A DNA stretch of 64,000 nucleotides from Thermoactinomycetaceae bacterium (GTDB lineage Bacteria > Bacillota > Bacilli > Thermoactinomycetales > Thermoactinomycetaceae), in contig JANWIG010000001.1 of assembly GCA_025449975.1 (NCBI GenBank), positions 1 to 64,000 on the forward strand. The letters run 5' to 3'. Shown here piece after piece: positions 37,790-50,496 of the stretch. The notes beneath the pieces were generated by a model. The model was not told the origin of the DNA. It did not search any database and was given only the letters and a program-made list of their open reading frames with translations. How positions within the stretch are numbered: the stretch's first letter is position 1; each line of letters begins with the position of its first letter. The position numbers and the translations under genes were made by a program.

Positions 37790-38704
37790 ATGGAAAAGCC
37801 ACTTATACAAATTAAAAATTTAAAAAAGAAGATAAAGGGTAAATGGATTATTAAAGGAATTAGTTTTGATCTTTATCCAGGAGAAGTATTTGGATTTTTA
37901 GGACCGAATGGTGCGGGAAAAACGACAACGATTCGGATGATGGTGGGATTGACATCGATTACGGAAGGAGAGGTGTTGATTGAAGGATATAGTATCGCTA
38001 AAAATTATGAAAAGGCGATCGCCAAGGTTGGAGGAATCGTTGAGAACCCAGATATGTACAAGTTTCTAACAGGTTATAAGAATTTAGAGCTATATGCGCG
38101 AATGAGTCCGGGAGTATCCAAGAAGAGAATCGATGAAGTAGTCAAAATCGTTGAGTTAGAGCATGCCATTCACCAAAAGGTGAGTACCTATTCCCTTGGA
38201 ATGAGGCAACGGCTTGGTTTAGCGCAAGCCCTTCTGCATCAACCATCCGTTTTGATTTTGGATGAGCCGACAAATGGTTTGGATCCCGCTGGAATTCATG
38301 ACCTTCGTAATTATCTACGTCGTTTAGCGAAAGAAGAACAGATGGCGATTCTCGTTTCCAGTCACTTACTTAGTGAGATGGAGATGATGTGTGATCGCAT
38401 TGGTATTATTCAAAATGGAGAATTGATTCGAGTTGAAACGGTCCGTGATTTGATAGAAAAAGACGAGCAAGCAAAACAAGTACTCTTTGAAGTAGAACCG
38501 ATTCATGTTGCCCAACAAGTAATCGAACAGCATTTTCCGCAAAAAAGAGTAGAAAGAGTAGAGAAGGGAGTCATCATATCGTTAAGTCGCTCGGAGATTC
38601 CCGCAGTCAGCGCCTTATTGGTTTCGAATCAGGTTCAGTTATTTGGCATTCAAAGAAAGAGTAAGTCCTTAGAAGAGAAATTCTTAGAAATCACGCATCA
38701 ATGA
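37790..38704 (+). CDS. ABC transporter ATP-binding protein
   Basis: ATPase partner of the preceding permease, 304 residues. Walker A is GPNGAGKTTT, the Q-loop region GGIVENPDMYKFLTGY, the signature YSLGMRQRLGLAQALL, Walker B VLILDEPTNGLDP, and the switch His in SSHLLSEME. The C-terminal extension (about 215-304) is like BcrA/NatA. A permease-then-ATPase order without a sensor kinase or regulator nearby sets it apart from BceAB-type modules. Confidence 0.92.
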   Translation: MEKPLIQIKNLKKKIKGKWIIKGISFDLYPGEVFGFLGPNGAGKTTTIRMMVGLTSITEGEVLIEGYSIAKNYEKAIAKVGGIVENPDMYKFLTGYKNLELYARMSPGVSKKRIDEVVKIVELEHAIHQKVSTYSLGMRQRLGLAQALLHQPSVLILDEPTNGLDPAGIHDLRNYLRRLAKEEQMAILVSSHLLSEMEMMCDRIGIIQNGELIRVETVRDLIEKDEQAKQVLFEVEPIHVAQQVIEQHFPQKRVERVEKGVIISLSRSEIPAVSALLVSNQVQLFGIQRKSKSLEEKFLEITHQ

Positions 38705-38711
38705 TTGCAAA

Positions 38712-38760
38712 AAAAACTCTAAAATCTTTCCTAAATTTTATGGAGAGTTTTTAGGGTTTT
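38712..38760 (+). terminator. Terminator of the ABC operon; rest of gap AT-rich
   Basis: AAAAACTCT (38712-38720) pairs with AGAGTTTTT (38744-38752), with inner AAAAT/ATTTT. The remaining gap up to 39068 is very AT-rich and shows no reading frame; TTGTAG (39006-39011) and TTATAT (39029-39034) could be a weak upp promoter. Confidence 0.7.
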
Positions 38761-39068
38761 ATTTTTTATGAATTGTATATATCCTCATCTCTATTTGCTA
38801 AAAGATGCTATTTTATAGATTTCTTCCTCTTTTAAAAGCATTTTTTAGAAGAAAAAGAAGGAGCGAGAATCATCGTTTAAAAGAAGTCAACCATGCAAGA
38901 ATAAGAAATAAAAGTGAGAAAAAAATATAAAAAACCATAAACGTTAAGTAGCGAAGAAGAAGTTTGAATCGATGTAAATTGTTAATAATAAGCAATAAGG
39001 AGTACTTGTAGTAATGTTAAATATATGATTATATATCCATTGGATGGTTTTTTAGAGCGAGGGGAGCG

Positions 39069-39704
39069 ATGAGATTGGGGAAGGTCTTTGTCTTGGATCA
39101 TCCGCTTATTCAACACAAATTAACTTTTATCCGAGATAAACAGACAGGTACGAAGGAATTTCGTGAGCTAGTAAATGAAGTGGCCACCTTGATGGCTTTT
39201 GAGATAACAAGGGATATGCCATTGCGCGAGGTCGAAGTGGAAACACCGATTACAACCGCGAAGTGCCGTGTGTTAGCTGGTAAAAAATTGGGCTTGATTC
39301 CGATTTTAAGAGCTGGACTAGGGATGGTTGAAGGAATTATTAAATTGATTCCTACAGCCAAAGTAGGACATATTGGCTTGTATCGGGATCCAGAGACACT
39401 CCAGCCTGTACATTACTATGCCAAATTACCTAGTGATATCGCGGAAAGAGAGCTAATTGTGATCGATCCGATGCTGGCTACGGGAGGGTCCGCTTCAGCA
39501 GCTGTACAGCTACTAAAGGATCGCGGTGCGCGAAATCTGAAACTGATGTGTTTAATTGCGGCGCCAGAAGGAGTTAAGAGGATTCAAGAGGATCATCCGG
39601 AACTAAGTATATATGTCGCGGCGGTGGATGAGCGATTGAATGAACATAGTTATATTGTTCCGGGATTAGGGGATGCAGGAGATCGATTATTTGGTACCAA
39701 ATAA
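39069..39704 (+). CDS. upp: Uracil phosphoribosyltransferase
   Basis: Pyrimidine salvage enzyme of 211 residues forming UMP from uracil and PRPP. It begins [20 protein letters not shown]; the PRPP-binding loop is [12 protein letters not shown], and the uracil-specific C-terminal segment is [26 protein letters not shown] precedes the ATG. Its place just before the ATP synthase operon is conserved in Bacillales. Confidence 0.97.
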   Translation: MRLGKVFVLDHPLIQHKLTFIRDKQTGTKEFRELVNEVATLMAFEITRDMPLREVEVETPITTAKCRVLAGKKLGLIPILRAGLGMVEGIIKLIPTAKVGHIGLYRDPETLQPVHYYAKLPSDIAERELIVIDPMLATGGSASAAVQLLKDRGARNLKLMCLIAAPEGVKRIQEDHPELSIYVAAVDERLNEHSYIVPGLGDAGDRLFGTK

Positions 39705-39859
39705 AAGTCATAAATTCTTTTAAAATGACTTTTGTAATTACCAATAAATTTTGTAGAATAGAAGAGGACAAGCTACATCTAGACTACTTCCCCTCAGTTA
39801 AATAGCTGCTTAAACGTATAAATGTGTTGAATCGTTCATAATTCTATACAAAGAAAAGA

Positions 39860-39889
39860 TTGACACAAAGATATAGCATCAGATACCAT
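39860..39889 (+). promoter_or_regulatory. Promoter of the ATP synthase operon
   Basis: Perfect TTGACA (39860-39865), 18 bases, TACCAT (39884-39889), 100 bases before the first gene. Confidence 0.5.
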
Positions 39890-39988
39890 AAGCAGGGGAA
39901 AACCTCTTATCTGGAATACCCATTATCCAATCTTACGAAACCTTCGTTTTAATCCCCGTGGTTTACCCTTTCTCTATTTTTTATCTCT

Positions 39989-40219
39989 ATGGGTGATATT
40001 GTGAAGAATTCACAAGGTAACTTTTGGCGATCTGCCGCAGTGGTTGGAGCAGTGGGTATGGAAGTAATTATCCTCACAGTAGGTGGAGCATGGCTGGGGA
40101 AATACTTGGATCAAATGTGGAATACTAGACCCACTATGGTTGTAATAGGGACATTTGTAGGCTTAGTATTTGGTTTTCTTTGTGCTGCCTATACTTTCAA
40201 AGCACTACTAAAGGAATGA
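39989..40219 (+). CDS. atpZ: AtpZ/AtpI-family protein (ATP synthase gene 1)
   Basis: Two-helix membrane protein of 76 residues with the family motif GGAWLGKYLD and GTFVGLVFGFLCAAY. In alkaliphilic bacilli AtpZ and AtpI together are linked to magnesium supply and assembly of the ATP synthase. ATG 39989 has no ribosome-binding site; GTG 40001, preceded by GGGTGAT, may be the real start. It is first in the operon, four bases before atpI. Confidence 0.75.
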   Translation: MGDIVKNSQGNFWRSAAVVGAVGMEVIILTVGGAWLGKYLDQMWNTRPTMVVIGTFVGLVFGFLCAAYTFKALLKE

Positions 40220-40223
40220 GTTT

Positions 40224-40601
40224 ATGAGCTTGATACACACTATTCGCCGTCAAGTGCTACACCTCGCCGTTGGACTCCTCATATTGCTATTGATCATTTG
40301 GTATCTAACCCCATCCAATCAGACTTTCCTTGCAGGGATGATCTTAGGTTTGTTGACCGGCTTATACAATATACTGCATTTAGCACGAAGAGTGCGGATC
40401 GTCGGTGAACAATTGGTCGCTTCCAAGGGTAAGAAAGTAAAAAGTGGGTTAGGCATGATCAATCGCTTTCTTCTGGTGGCCCTCGCTGTGATGATTGTTG
40501 TGATGTATCCACAGCATTTCGATTACAAAGGTTTGATCGCCGGGCTGCCTATCTGTTATATACTACCGTTAGCCGCTGCTTTTACTCAAACCAGAAAATG
40601 A
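40224..40601 (+). CDS. atpI: ATP synthase protein I
   Basis: Four-helix membrane protein of 125 residues of the AtpI family (ATP_synt_I), an assembly factor for the c-ring. It shows LILLLIIWYLTPSNQTFLAGMILGLLTGLYN, then a basic loop VASKGKKVKSGLG and two more helices. Sequence conservation in the family is low, so the assignment rests on helix pattern and position before atpB. Confidence 0.85.
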   Translation: MSLIHTIRRQVLHLAVGLLILLLIIWYLTPSNQTFLAGMILGLLTGLYNILHLARRVRIVGEQLVASKGKKVKSGLGMINRFLLVALAVMIVVMYPQHFDYKGLIAGLPICYILPLAAAFTQTRK

Positions 40602-40631
40602 CATTTCCTACAAAGGGGGTGAAGGAAGCGG

Positions 40632-41623
<992 letters not shown>

Positions 41624-41643
41624 GGTCAATTCTGTTACAAAAG

Positions 41644-41668
41644 GGGGGGAGGTCGGTATCCTCCCCCC
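41644..41668 (+). other. GC-rich hairpin between atpE and atpF
   Basis: GGGGGGAGG (41644-41652) pairs perfectly with CCTCCCCCC (41660-41668), loop TCGGTAT; only a weak T-rich stretch follows. It may shield the 3' end of atpE mRNA or cause partial termination. Confidence 0.75.
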
Positions 41669-41702
41669 ACTATTATTTTCAATCTGAAAGGAGTGACCGA
41701 AG

Positions 41703-42191
41703 GTGATTACATTTACTTGGGGTACAATGTTAGCTCAATTGGTGATCATTGCCGTATTGATCTATATTGTTTCCAGATATGCAGTGAAACCAGTTACAGG
41801 GATGATCAAGAAAAGAGAAGAGTACATTACTGAGCAAATCACTTCAGCTGAAAATAGCCGTAAAGAAGCAGAACAAATGCTCGCTCAGCAAAAAGCTGAA
41901 TTAGATAAAGCGCGTCAAGAGGCGAAAGATCTGATAGAGCGCGCGAAGATCCAGAAGGATAAAGAAGCGGAAAAAATTATTATGGAAGCGAAAGAGCAAT
42001 CCGAACGGATGATTCAAGAAGCCAAATTGGAAATTCAACGGGAACGCGAAAAAGCAGTTGCCGCCCTTCGCAATGAAGTGGGAGCCTTGACGGTACAACT
42101 CGCTTCGAAGCTTCTCGAAGAAAAGCTCGATGAAAAAGGTCAATCCAAACTTGTTGACCGATACTTTGAACAGGTAGGACGATTACAATGA
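41703..42191 (+). CDS. atpF: ATP synthase subunit b
   Basis: Peripheral stalk subunit b, 162 residues: one N-terminal helix (FTWGTMLAQLVIIAVLIYIV) and a long charged coiled coil (about 30-150, e.g. NSRKEAEQMLAQQKAELDKA). GTG start with AAAGGAG upstream. It overlaps atpH by four bases. Confidence 0.96.
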   Translation: MITFTWGTMLAQLVIIAVLIYIVSRYAVKPVTGMIKKREEYITEQITSAENSRKEAEQMLAQQKAELDKARQEAKDLIERAKIQKDKEAEKIIMEAKEQSERMIQEAKLEIQREREKAVAALRNEVGALTVQLASKLLEEKLDEKGQSKLVDRYFEQVGRLQ

Positions 42192-42730
42192 GTGTAGCAG
42201 TAGCAAAGCGTTACGCCAAAGCGCTGTTTGAGATTGCTCAGGAAAGAGATGTATTGGATCAAGTTGAAAACGAGCTCAAATTGGTTGCAGAAACCATCGC
42301 TTCTTTACCGACATTAAAAGAGTGGTTAAATCATCCGTTGACGGAAGTAAGTAAGAAGAAAGAGCTATTTTCAACCGTATTTTCTCAGCTATCAGAGCTG
42401 ACACTAGACTTTTTATTCTTATTGACGGATCAACGTCGTGAAGCGATTATCGAGCCGATTTTAAGCGAGTATAAACGATTTGCCAATGAAGCCAAAGGCG
42501 TGGCTGAAGCAGAAGTGACTTCTGCCTATCCTCTATCGGAAAAAGATAAAGAAATCTTAGTAGCTACCTTCCAAAAATTGATTGGTAAAACGATTCAGAT
42601 CAATAGCAAAGTAGATTCTGATCTACTCGGTGGTGTCATTGTACGGATTGGTGATCGCTTATATGACGGTAGCTTAAGATCAAAACTTCTTCGTTTCCAA
42701 GAACGCTTAAAACAATCAAGAATCGGATAG
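42188..42730 (+). CDS. atpH: ATP synthase subunit delta
   Basis: Stalk subunit delta, 180 residues, joining subunit b to the F1 head. It begins VAVAKRYAKALFEIAQE (OSCP family) and has the C-terminal SDLLGGVIVRIGDRLYDGSL signature. Its ATGA overlap with atpF suggests coupled translation. Confidence 0.96.
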   Translation: MSVAVAKRYAKALFEIAQERDVLDQVENELKLVAETIASLPTLKEWLNHPLTEVSKKKELFSTVFSQLSELTLDFLFLLTDQRREAIIEPILSEYKRFANEAKGVAEAEVTSAYPLSEKDKEILVATFQKLIGKTIQINSKVDSDLLGGVIVRIGDRLYDGSLRSKLLRFQERLKQSRIG

Positions 42731-42736
42731 ATTTGA

Positions 42737-44278
<1,542 letters not shown>

Positions 44279-44285
44279 AACATTT

Positions 44286-44318
44286 TACCGTTCGCTTCAA
44301 CGAATGGAGCGAACGGTA
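44286..44318 (+). other. Hairpin between atpA and atpG
   Basis: TACCGTTCGCT (44286-44296) pairs perfectly with AGCGAACGGTA (44308-44318) around an 11-base loop; no T run follows, so it is not a terminator. Confidence 0.8.
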
Positions 44319-44340
44319 ATTGAAAGGCGGGTGACAAAAG

Positions 44341-45207
44341 ATGTCGACGATGCGGGAAATTAAACGGCGGATTCGTTCTGTAGAAAATACCAAAAAGATT
44401 ACCAGTGCGCAAAAAATGGTAGCTGCGGCAAAACTCCGTCGTGCGCAAGAAGCAGCGGAATCAGCTCGTCCTTATGCAGAAAAGATGCGTGAAGTGATCA
44501 ACAGTCTCGCGCAAGGAACGAAAAGCAACCATCCGATGCTTGTATCACGCCCCATTCAGAAAACGGGCTATTTGATCATCACTTCGGACAGAGGTTTGTG
44601 TGGTGGATACAATGCCAACTTATTACGGATGTTGGAGAAAGTGCTAAAAGAGCGTCACCAAAGCAAGGACGATTATGTTCTTTTTGTGATCGGTAGAAAA
44701 GGACTCACTTACTTGTCGAAGAAGGGCTATCCCGTTCTGAGCAGTGTGACCGGTCTATCCGATTCTCCTAGCTTTGGGGATATCAAAGAGATCGCCAGTC
44801 AGGCAGTTAGCTACTTTGAACAAGAGAAGTATGATGAACTGTATCTTGTCTATAACCAATTTATCAATCCAGTTGTTCAACGTCCGGTCGATAAACGCAT
44901 ACTGCCATTAGATAGTAAAGAGCTGGAAAAAGAGAAAAAAGGTCCTTCTGCTGCCTATGAGTTTGAGCCGTCTCAAGAAGAGGTATTAGCAGAAATCTTG
45001 CCACGTTATGCGGAATCATTGGTTTATAGTGCGTTAATGGATGCGAAGGCAAGTGAATTTGCTGCGAAGATGACAGCGATGACCAGTGCAACAGATAATG
45101 CCACCGAGCTGATCGAACAATTGACACTTGAATATAACAAAGCGCGTCAGGCAGCGATTACCCAGGAGATCTCGGAAATTGTTGCTGGAGCAAATGCTTT
45201 ACAATAA
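44341..45207 (+). CDS. atpG: ATP synthase subunit gamma
   Basis: Central rotor shaft, 288 residues. N-terminal REIKRRIRSVENTKKITSAQ and C-terminal MTSATDNATELIEQLTLEYN plus KARQAAITQEISEIVAGA are the two coiled-coil ends; TSDRGLCGGYN is the Rossmann-like core. AAAGGCGGG precedes the ATG. Confidence 0.97.
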   Translation: MSTMREIKRRIRSVENTKKITSAQKMVAAAKLRRAQEAAESARPYAEKMREVINSLAQGTKSNHPMLVSRPIQKTGYLIITSDRGLCGGYNANLLRMLEKVLKERHQSKDDYVLFVIGRKGLTYLSKKGYPVLSSVTGLSDSPSFGDIKEIASQAVSYFEQEKYDELYLVYNQFINPVVQRPVDKRILPLDSKELEKEKKGPSAAYEFEPSQEEVLAEILPRYAESLVYSALMDAKASEFAAKMTAMTSATDNATELIEQLTLEYNKARQAAITQEISEIVAGANALQ

Positions 45208-45264
45208 ATCTGTCTTTCTTGTGAATCGAATGAACGGATCAAGTAATCAAATTTGGTTACTTAG

Positions 45265-46692
<1,428 letters not shown>

Positions 46693-46709
46693 GTAATCAT
46701 GGGTTTTAC

Positions 46710-46735
46710 CCCCGTCGAAGCGTTTTTCGACGGGG
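46710..46735 (+). other. Hairpin between atpD and atpC
   Basis: CCCCGTCGAA (46710-46719) pairs perfectly with TTCGACGGGG (46726-46735), six-base loop, no following T run. Confidence 0.8.
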
Positions 46736-46771
46736 AGCGTCGTTCATATGAACCTGGGGAGGGATGTCCGA

Positions 46772-47173
46772 ATGAGTCGCATGCAACTGGACATCGTAAC
46801 ACCTGAAAAAATCGTCTACTCCAAAGAAGTAGAGATGATTATAACAAGAGCAGCCAATGGAGATATTGGGATCTTACCTCAACATGCTCCGCTTGTTAGT
46901 CCACTTAAAATTACTGCTGTTCGAGTAAAAAAGGACGGAGAAGAAGAGCAAATTGCGGTCAGTGGAGGTTTTCTGGAAGTCCGTCCAGATAAAGTGACCA
47001 TCTTGGCGCAAGCGGCAGAGTTACCTGGTGAAATCGATGTCGAACGTGCGGAAAGAGCGAAAGCAAGAGCGGAAGAGCGTTTAGCCAATAAAGAAGGCGA
47101 CCAAATTCGCGCCGAAATGGCTTTAAGACGGGCGCTAAACCGCCTTGAGGTTGCAAAAACATTGAAAAAATAG
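46772..47173 (+). CDS. atpC: ATP synthase subunit epsilon
   Basis: Rotor subunit epsilon, 133 residues, regulating ATP hydrolysis. The N-terminal beta-sandwich is QLDIVTPEKIVYSKEVEMII, with the ILPQHAPLVSPL loop; the C-terminal helical pair is rich in Arg/Glu/Ala. ATG 46772 has GGGGAGGG eight bases upstream; the frame is open from 46748. It ends the operon before a strong terminator. Confidence 0.96.
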   Translation: MSRMQLDIVTPEKIVYSKEVEMIITRAANGDIGILPQHAPLVSPLKITAVRVKKDGEEEQIAVSGGFLEVRPDKVTILAQAAELPGEIDVERAERAKARAEERLANKEGDQIRAEMALRRALNRLEVAKTLKK

Positions 47174-47212
47174 GAGAAATAGCAGATCGGGTTAATGAGC
47201 AGATTCACCTTC

Positions 47213-47255
47213 AGCTTGTCGACAAACTCTGGATCAGAGGTCGGCAAGCTTTTTT
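47213..47255 (+). terminator. Terminator of the atp operon
   Basis: AGCTTGTCGAC (47213-47223) pairs with GTCGGCAAGCT (47240-47250, one G-U), enclosing a second hairpin CTCTG/CAGAG, followed by TTTTTT. Confidence 0.92.
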
Positions 47256-47371
47256 ATGTATATGAATGAAATGTAAAATAGTTATGTGAGAACAACTCAA
47301 GTCGCTATAGGAGGATGTTCCACGAAATAGGATTCCAAGGAGCTGAATGGAAATGACGATGGGTACAAATA

Positions 47372-47458
47372 ATGGTTGTGGTCGTTGGTGTAGTAACATT
47401 ACTCTTATTGGGATTGATATTTACTTATTTAATCAAAAAAATTAGAAGGATGAAATAA
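47372..47458 (+). CDS. Possible 28-residue membrane peptide
   Basis: ATG 47372 opens a frame with a strongly hydrophobic stretch (VVVVGVVTLLLLGLIFTYLI) and a basic end KKIRRMK, the pattern of a single-helix membrane peptide. No good ribosome-binding site lies at the right distance; AAGGAG at 47337-47342 would better serve a different frame starting at 47347 or 47353. Kept only because the helix is so clean. Confidence 0.25.
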   Translation: MVVVVGVVTLLLLGLIFTYLIKKIRRMK

Positions 47459-47627
47459 GAGGATTTGGAGTTACAAATGTTGAGCGGATTCTAGATGATG
47501 GTTATTGCTGAAAAAAGGGAAGCGGGAGGGATTATCGCAAGATCATCGAGGATCGTCATCCAATAGTCGCTAAAATATATTTTCAAAATCTTCCAGTAAT
47601 CACAAAGTTTCTTATTTGGGATGGCTG

Positions 47628-48167
47628 TCACATAAATTTATCGAATCGAGCGCTACAGACGGGAGTAGTACAAAACGGATTGGAATGAACCGTGGTCCTT
47701 CTATGGGTCGGAGTAGACAAAACCGCTGTCAATTTTACTTGGATTAGGCAATTAGAGGATACTTGTTGTGGGAAGGAGTTTCTAACCATGGAAAGAGGAA
47801 GAGAGAAGTTTGTGAAACTATGATCATGAATAGGATCGACCTTGTAAGTGCTTTGTAGAAGTTTTTTATAAGAGGGAGAAGTTATCGTTTGGTGTTGAGA
47901 AAATAAATCATTGATTTTGCGATCCGTATGGAGAGCAAATAAGAAGTAACGGTCGAAGCGGAATAACGTCGAATGGTCAAAAAAGTTTTTCCGGAGTAAT
48001 GTGCTATCAATATCCAGTGCTTGTGGTGCCCAATGGGTCAAATGGACTGAGTTTCCACCATGTGGTTGTGGATGAAGAAAGAGGCTATTTTTCTTGGACC
48101 AATCAAGTAGAAAAAAGAACGCAAGCAAGAGGAAACAACAAAAGGAGATGAAAAGAAACAGATCCAC
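47628..48167 (-). CDS. Hypothetical membrane-anchored protein, orphan
   Basis: Unrecognised frame of 179 residues on the minus strand inside the atp-nuo gap. It starts with GTG at 48167, with AGGGAGGGG (minus strand) five bases upstream. The first 22 residues (DLFLFISFCCFLLLAFFFLL) are a clear membrane anchor followed by DWSKK. The rest is rich in His, Ser, Thr and Phe without a recognisable domain, and contains segments such as FRFDRYFLFALHTDRKINDLF. A good start and anchor favour a real gene; unusual composition and an empty neighbourhood leave chance or decay possible. Confidence 0.4.
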   Translation of the reverse strand: MDLFLFISFCCFLLLAFFFLLDWSKKNSLFLHPQPHGGNSVHLTHWAPQALDIDSTLLRKNFFDHSTLFRFDRYFLFALHTDRKINDLFSQHQTITSPSYKKLLQSTYKVDPIHDHSFTNFSLPLSMVRNSFPQQVSSNCLIQVKLTAVLSTPTHRRTTVHSNPFCTTPVCSARFDKFM

Positions 48168-48888
48168 TGAAACCCCTCCCTTTCTACTGAGTAAATAAAA
48201 AATCAGTCTTTTGTTGCCATTTGTTCCAAATGTGAAAAAAATGTGTCTGTATTGAGAGGACGATAAAGTTTGTCAACCTAATTATAATCCCAACTGAAGA
48301 ATAATCAATAGGATAATATGAAATATTTTAATCTTAGTAAGCAATTATTAATGTATAACCAAATAAGTAAAAATTTATTAGGTTATATACTATGATTTTA
48401 TAGAAAAGTATTATAAATGGAATGGAAATGGGTTGATAAAAACTATATTTAGATCAAAATGATTGAAGTAAGAGCTCTGAGGAAGATGAAGGTCTCTGGT
48501 AGAATTGGTTTAATTAGGAAATTAGGTAAAGTTTCATAGAGAGAAACCGCTTCATTCTATTGGGGAATCGTGAATAACTATTATTTTTTAAAACTTGGAG
48601 AAAAATGAAAGGACTGTTTGATTACATAATTTGGAAATAAGAAACGGGTATAAAAAATTTGGTTTAGGATCGATTCAATGTACATTTAAACCAATTGTTA
48701 TAATTAACATTTCAAGTGGATAGCTTATGAGTTTCTCTTAGAAATAATAGAAATAAAACGAAAATTTTTTATTCATTTCTTGGATATAATTATAAATAAA
48801 TTCGTTGAAAAATAAGAAAAAGCTACCTTCTATTTCATTAATCAAGGTAATCACCACGAATTATAGTTTTTCTAATGTCTGTGCTGAT
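48168..48888 (+). other. AT-rich region without recognisable genes
   Basis: About 720 bases of very AT-rich sequence with stops in all frames. The base composition differs visibly from the flanking operons. I see no long repeats, no tRNA and no transposon end. It may be decayed sequence or hold an unrecognised small RNA. Confidence 0.6.
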
Positions 48889-48917
48889 TAGACACTTACA
48901 AAGTCATTTGTTATAAT
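48889..48917 (+). promoter_or_regulatory. Promoter of the nuo operon
   Basis: TAGACA (48889-48894), 17 bases, perfect TATAAT (48912-48917). Downstream, CTTTCA (48970-48975) can pair with TGAAAG (48983-48988), close to the nuoA ribosome-binding site. Confidence 0.68.
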
Positions 48918-49002
48918 CATGGCATTCTGGTGAAGATATCTTAGAGTTACTGTGTCCGCTTTGTTAACGCTTTCATTTTTTGTGAAAGGATGGTTGAGGT
49001 AG

Positions 49003-49371
49003 GTGGGTAACGAATATCTGGTTGTTGTTGTCTTTATTCTGTTGGGGATTGCGTTACCAGCAGCCGCTTTGACGGTAGGGCGTTTTCTGCGTCCGCATCG
49101 TCCATTGAAAGAAAAAGCGATTACGTATGAAAGCGGAGTTGATCCAACAGGTGAAAGCTGGGTCCAATTTAATGTACGCTATTATTTATTTGCTCTAATG
49201 TTTGTGATTTTTGATGTTGAAACTGCCTTTTTATATCCTTGGGCTGTCTCTTATGATCTGCTGCGTTCAGATATGGGGCTATTGATTTTAGTTGAGATGG
49301 CGATCTTTGTTTTCTTCTTACTGCTAGGCCTGATGTATGCTTGGAAAAAGAAGGTGCTAGAATGGAAGTAA
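49003..49371 (+). CDS. nuoA: NADH-quinone oxidoreductase subunit A
   Basis: Membrane subunit of complex I, 122 residues, three helices. The conserved loop [20 protein letters not shown] and the acidic helix [14 protein letters not shown] are diagnostic. GTG start; AAAGGATGG and GAGGT lie upstream. It begins the eleven-gene operon nuoABCDHIJKLMN and overlaps nuoB by ten bases. Confidence 0.95.
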   Translation: MGNEYLVVVVFILLGIALPAAALTVGRFLRPHRPLKEKAITYESGVDPTGESWVQFNVRYYLFALMFVIFDVETAFLYPWAVSYDLLRSDMGLLILVEMAIFVFFLLLGLMYAWKKKVLEWK

Positions 49372-49883
49372 ATTTTGAACAATTCACGTCGTTCGAAGAG
49401 GAAGAGATCAAACGGAATGTCCTGGTTACCACTTTGGAACAGATCAAAGCTTGGGCACGTACCGGCTCGATGTGGCCGTTAACGTTTGGTCTCGCTTGTT
49501 GTGGAATTGAAATGATGGCATCTGGGGGTTCCCATTTTGATCTAGACCGCTTTGGGGTTATTTTCCGTGCATCGCCAAGACAATCGGATGTGATGATTGT
49601 CTCGGGTACGGTGACGAAAAAAATGGCTCCGCTTTTGAGAAGATTATATGACCAAATGCCTGAACCGAAGTGGGTTATTGCGATGGGTTCTTGTGCGACA
49701 GCTGGTGGTCCGTATGTGCGGTCTTACTCTGTAGTAAAAGGTGTGGACCAGATTGTACCCGTCGATGTATATATTCCAGGCTGTCCGCCTAATCCTGCTG
49801 CATTGATCTATGGTCTTCATAAATTACAGGAGAAGATTCGTTATGAGGCAAGGACTGGGAAGAAGGTGACAGATCATGAGTGA
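49362..49883 (+). CDS. nuoB: NADH-quinone oxidoreductase subunit B
   Basis: Subunit of the Q-module, 173 residues, carrying the last iron-sulfur cluster N2. The ligands are the twin cysteines in LACCGIEMM plus Cys in GSCATAGG and [10 protein letters not shown] 49362 with AAGGTG upstream is preferred to the open frame from 49341. Confidence 0.96.
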   Translation: MEVNFEQFTSFEEEEIKRNVLVTTLEQIKAWARTGSMWPLTFGLACCGIEMMASGGSHFDLDRFGVIFRASPRQSDVMIVSGTVTKKMAPLLRRLYDQMPEPKWVIAMGSCATAGGPYVRSYSVVKGVDQIVPVDVYIPGCPPNPAALIYGLHKLQEKIRYEARTGKKVTDHE

Positions 49884-50493
49884 AGAAAAAGAAGCAAAAA
49901 AGCCTGCTGCTCCTAAAACTCCCCGAGCGGCACAAGCAGCGGGAAGAGCTCGACCGGTTCCTCCTAGAGGGCGTGCGGCAGGAAAGCCAAAAGAGGAAAA
50001 GCCGCTTCCACCTTCGCCGAAACAACCCGTGGTTGATGGGTATGCGAAGTTGATTCGCGAAAAGATCAGTCCCGAAGCAGTTGAATCCGCTTTTATTAAC
50101 CAGCCAAACGATCATTTACCGACATTGGTAATAAAAAAGGAGTTTTGGATTCAGGTAGCTGAACTATTTAAAAATCAATCTGATTTAGCCTTTGACTATA
50201 TGCAGAATTATTCGGGTGTCGATTATGAAACCCATCTCGAAGTAGTCGTTCAACTTTACTCGATGGCACGGGGAGAGCGGGTTTGTTTTAAAATAAAAAC
50301 AGACCGTGAGGTAGCTAAGCTGCCAACACTCTCGAATCTGTGGAGCGCTGCTGACTGGAATGAACGGGAGATTTATGATTTGCTGGGAATCGATTTTGAA
50401 GGTCATCCTGACATGAGACGCATGTTTTTACCGGAAGATTGGGTGGGACATCCTTTACGGAAAGATTATGTTCCGCTTGATGAGGGGGTGTAG
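49876..50493 (+). CDS. nuoC: NADH-quinone oxidoreductase subunit C
   Basis: Peripheral arm subunit, 205 residues. The conserved part starts near residue 55 and includes [30 protein letters not shown] and HPLRKDYVP. The first 50 residues are a Lys/Ala/Pro/Arg-rich low-complexity extension ([20 protein letters not shown]), likely disordered. Bacillales NuoC proteins are known to have variable charged extensions. It overlaps nuoB by eight bases and is not fused to NuoD. Confidence 0.94.
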   Translation: MSEEKEAKKPAAPKTPRAAQAAGRARPVPPRGRAAGKPKEEKPLPPSPKQPVVDGYAKLIREKISPEAVESAFINQPNDHLPTLVIKKEFWIQVAELFKNQSDLAFDYMQNYSGVDYETHLEVVVQLYSMARGERVCFKIKTDREVAKLPTLSNLWSAADWNEREIYDLLGIDFEGHPDMRRMFLPEDWVGHPLRKDYVPLDEGV

Positions 50494-50496
50494 GCG

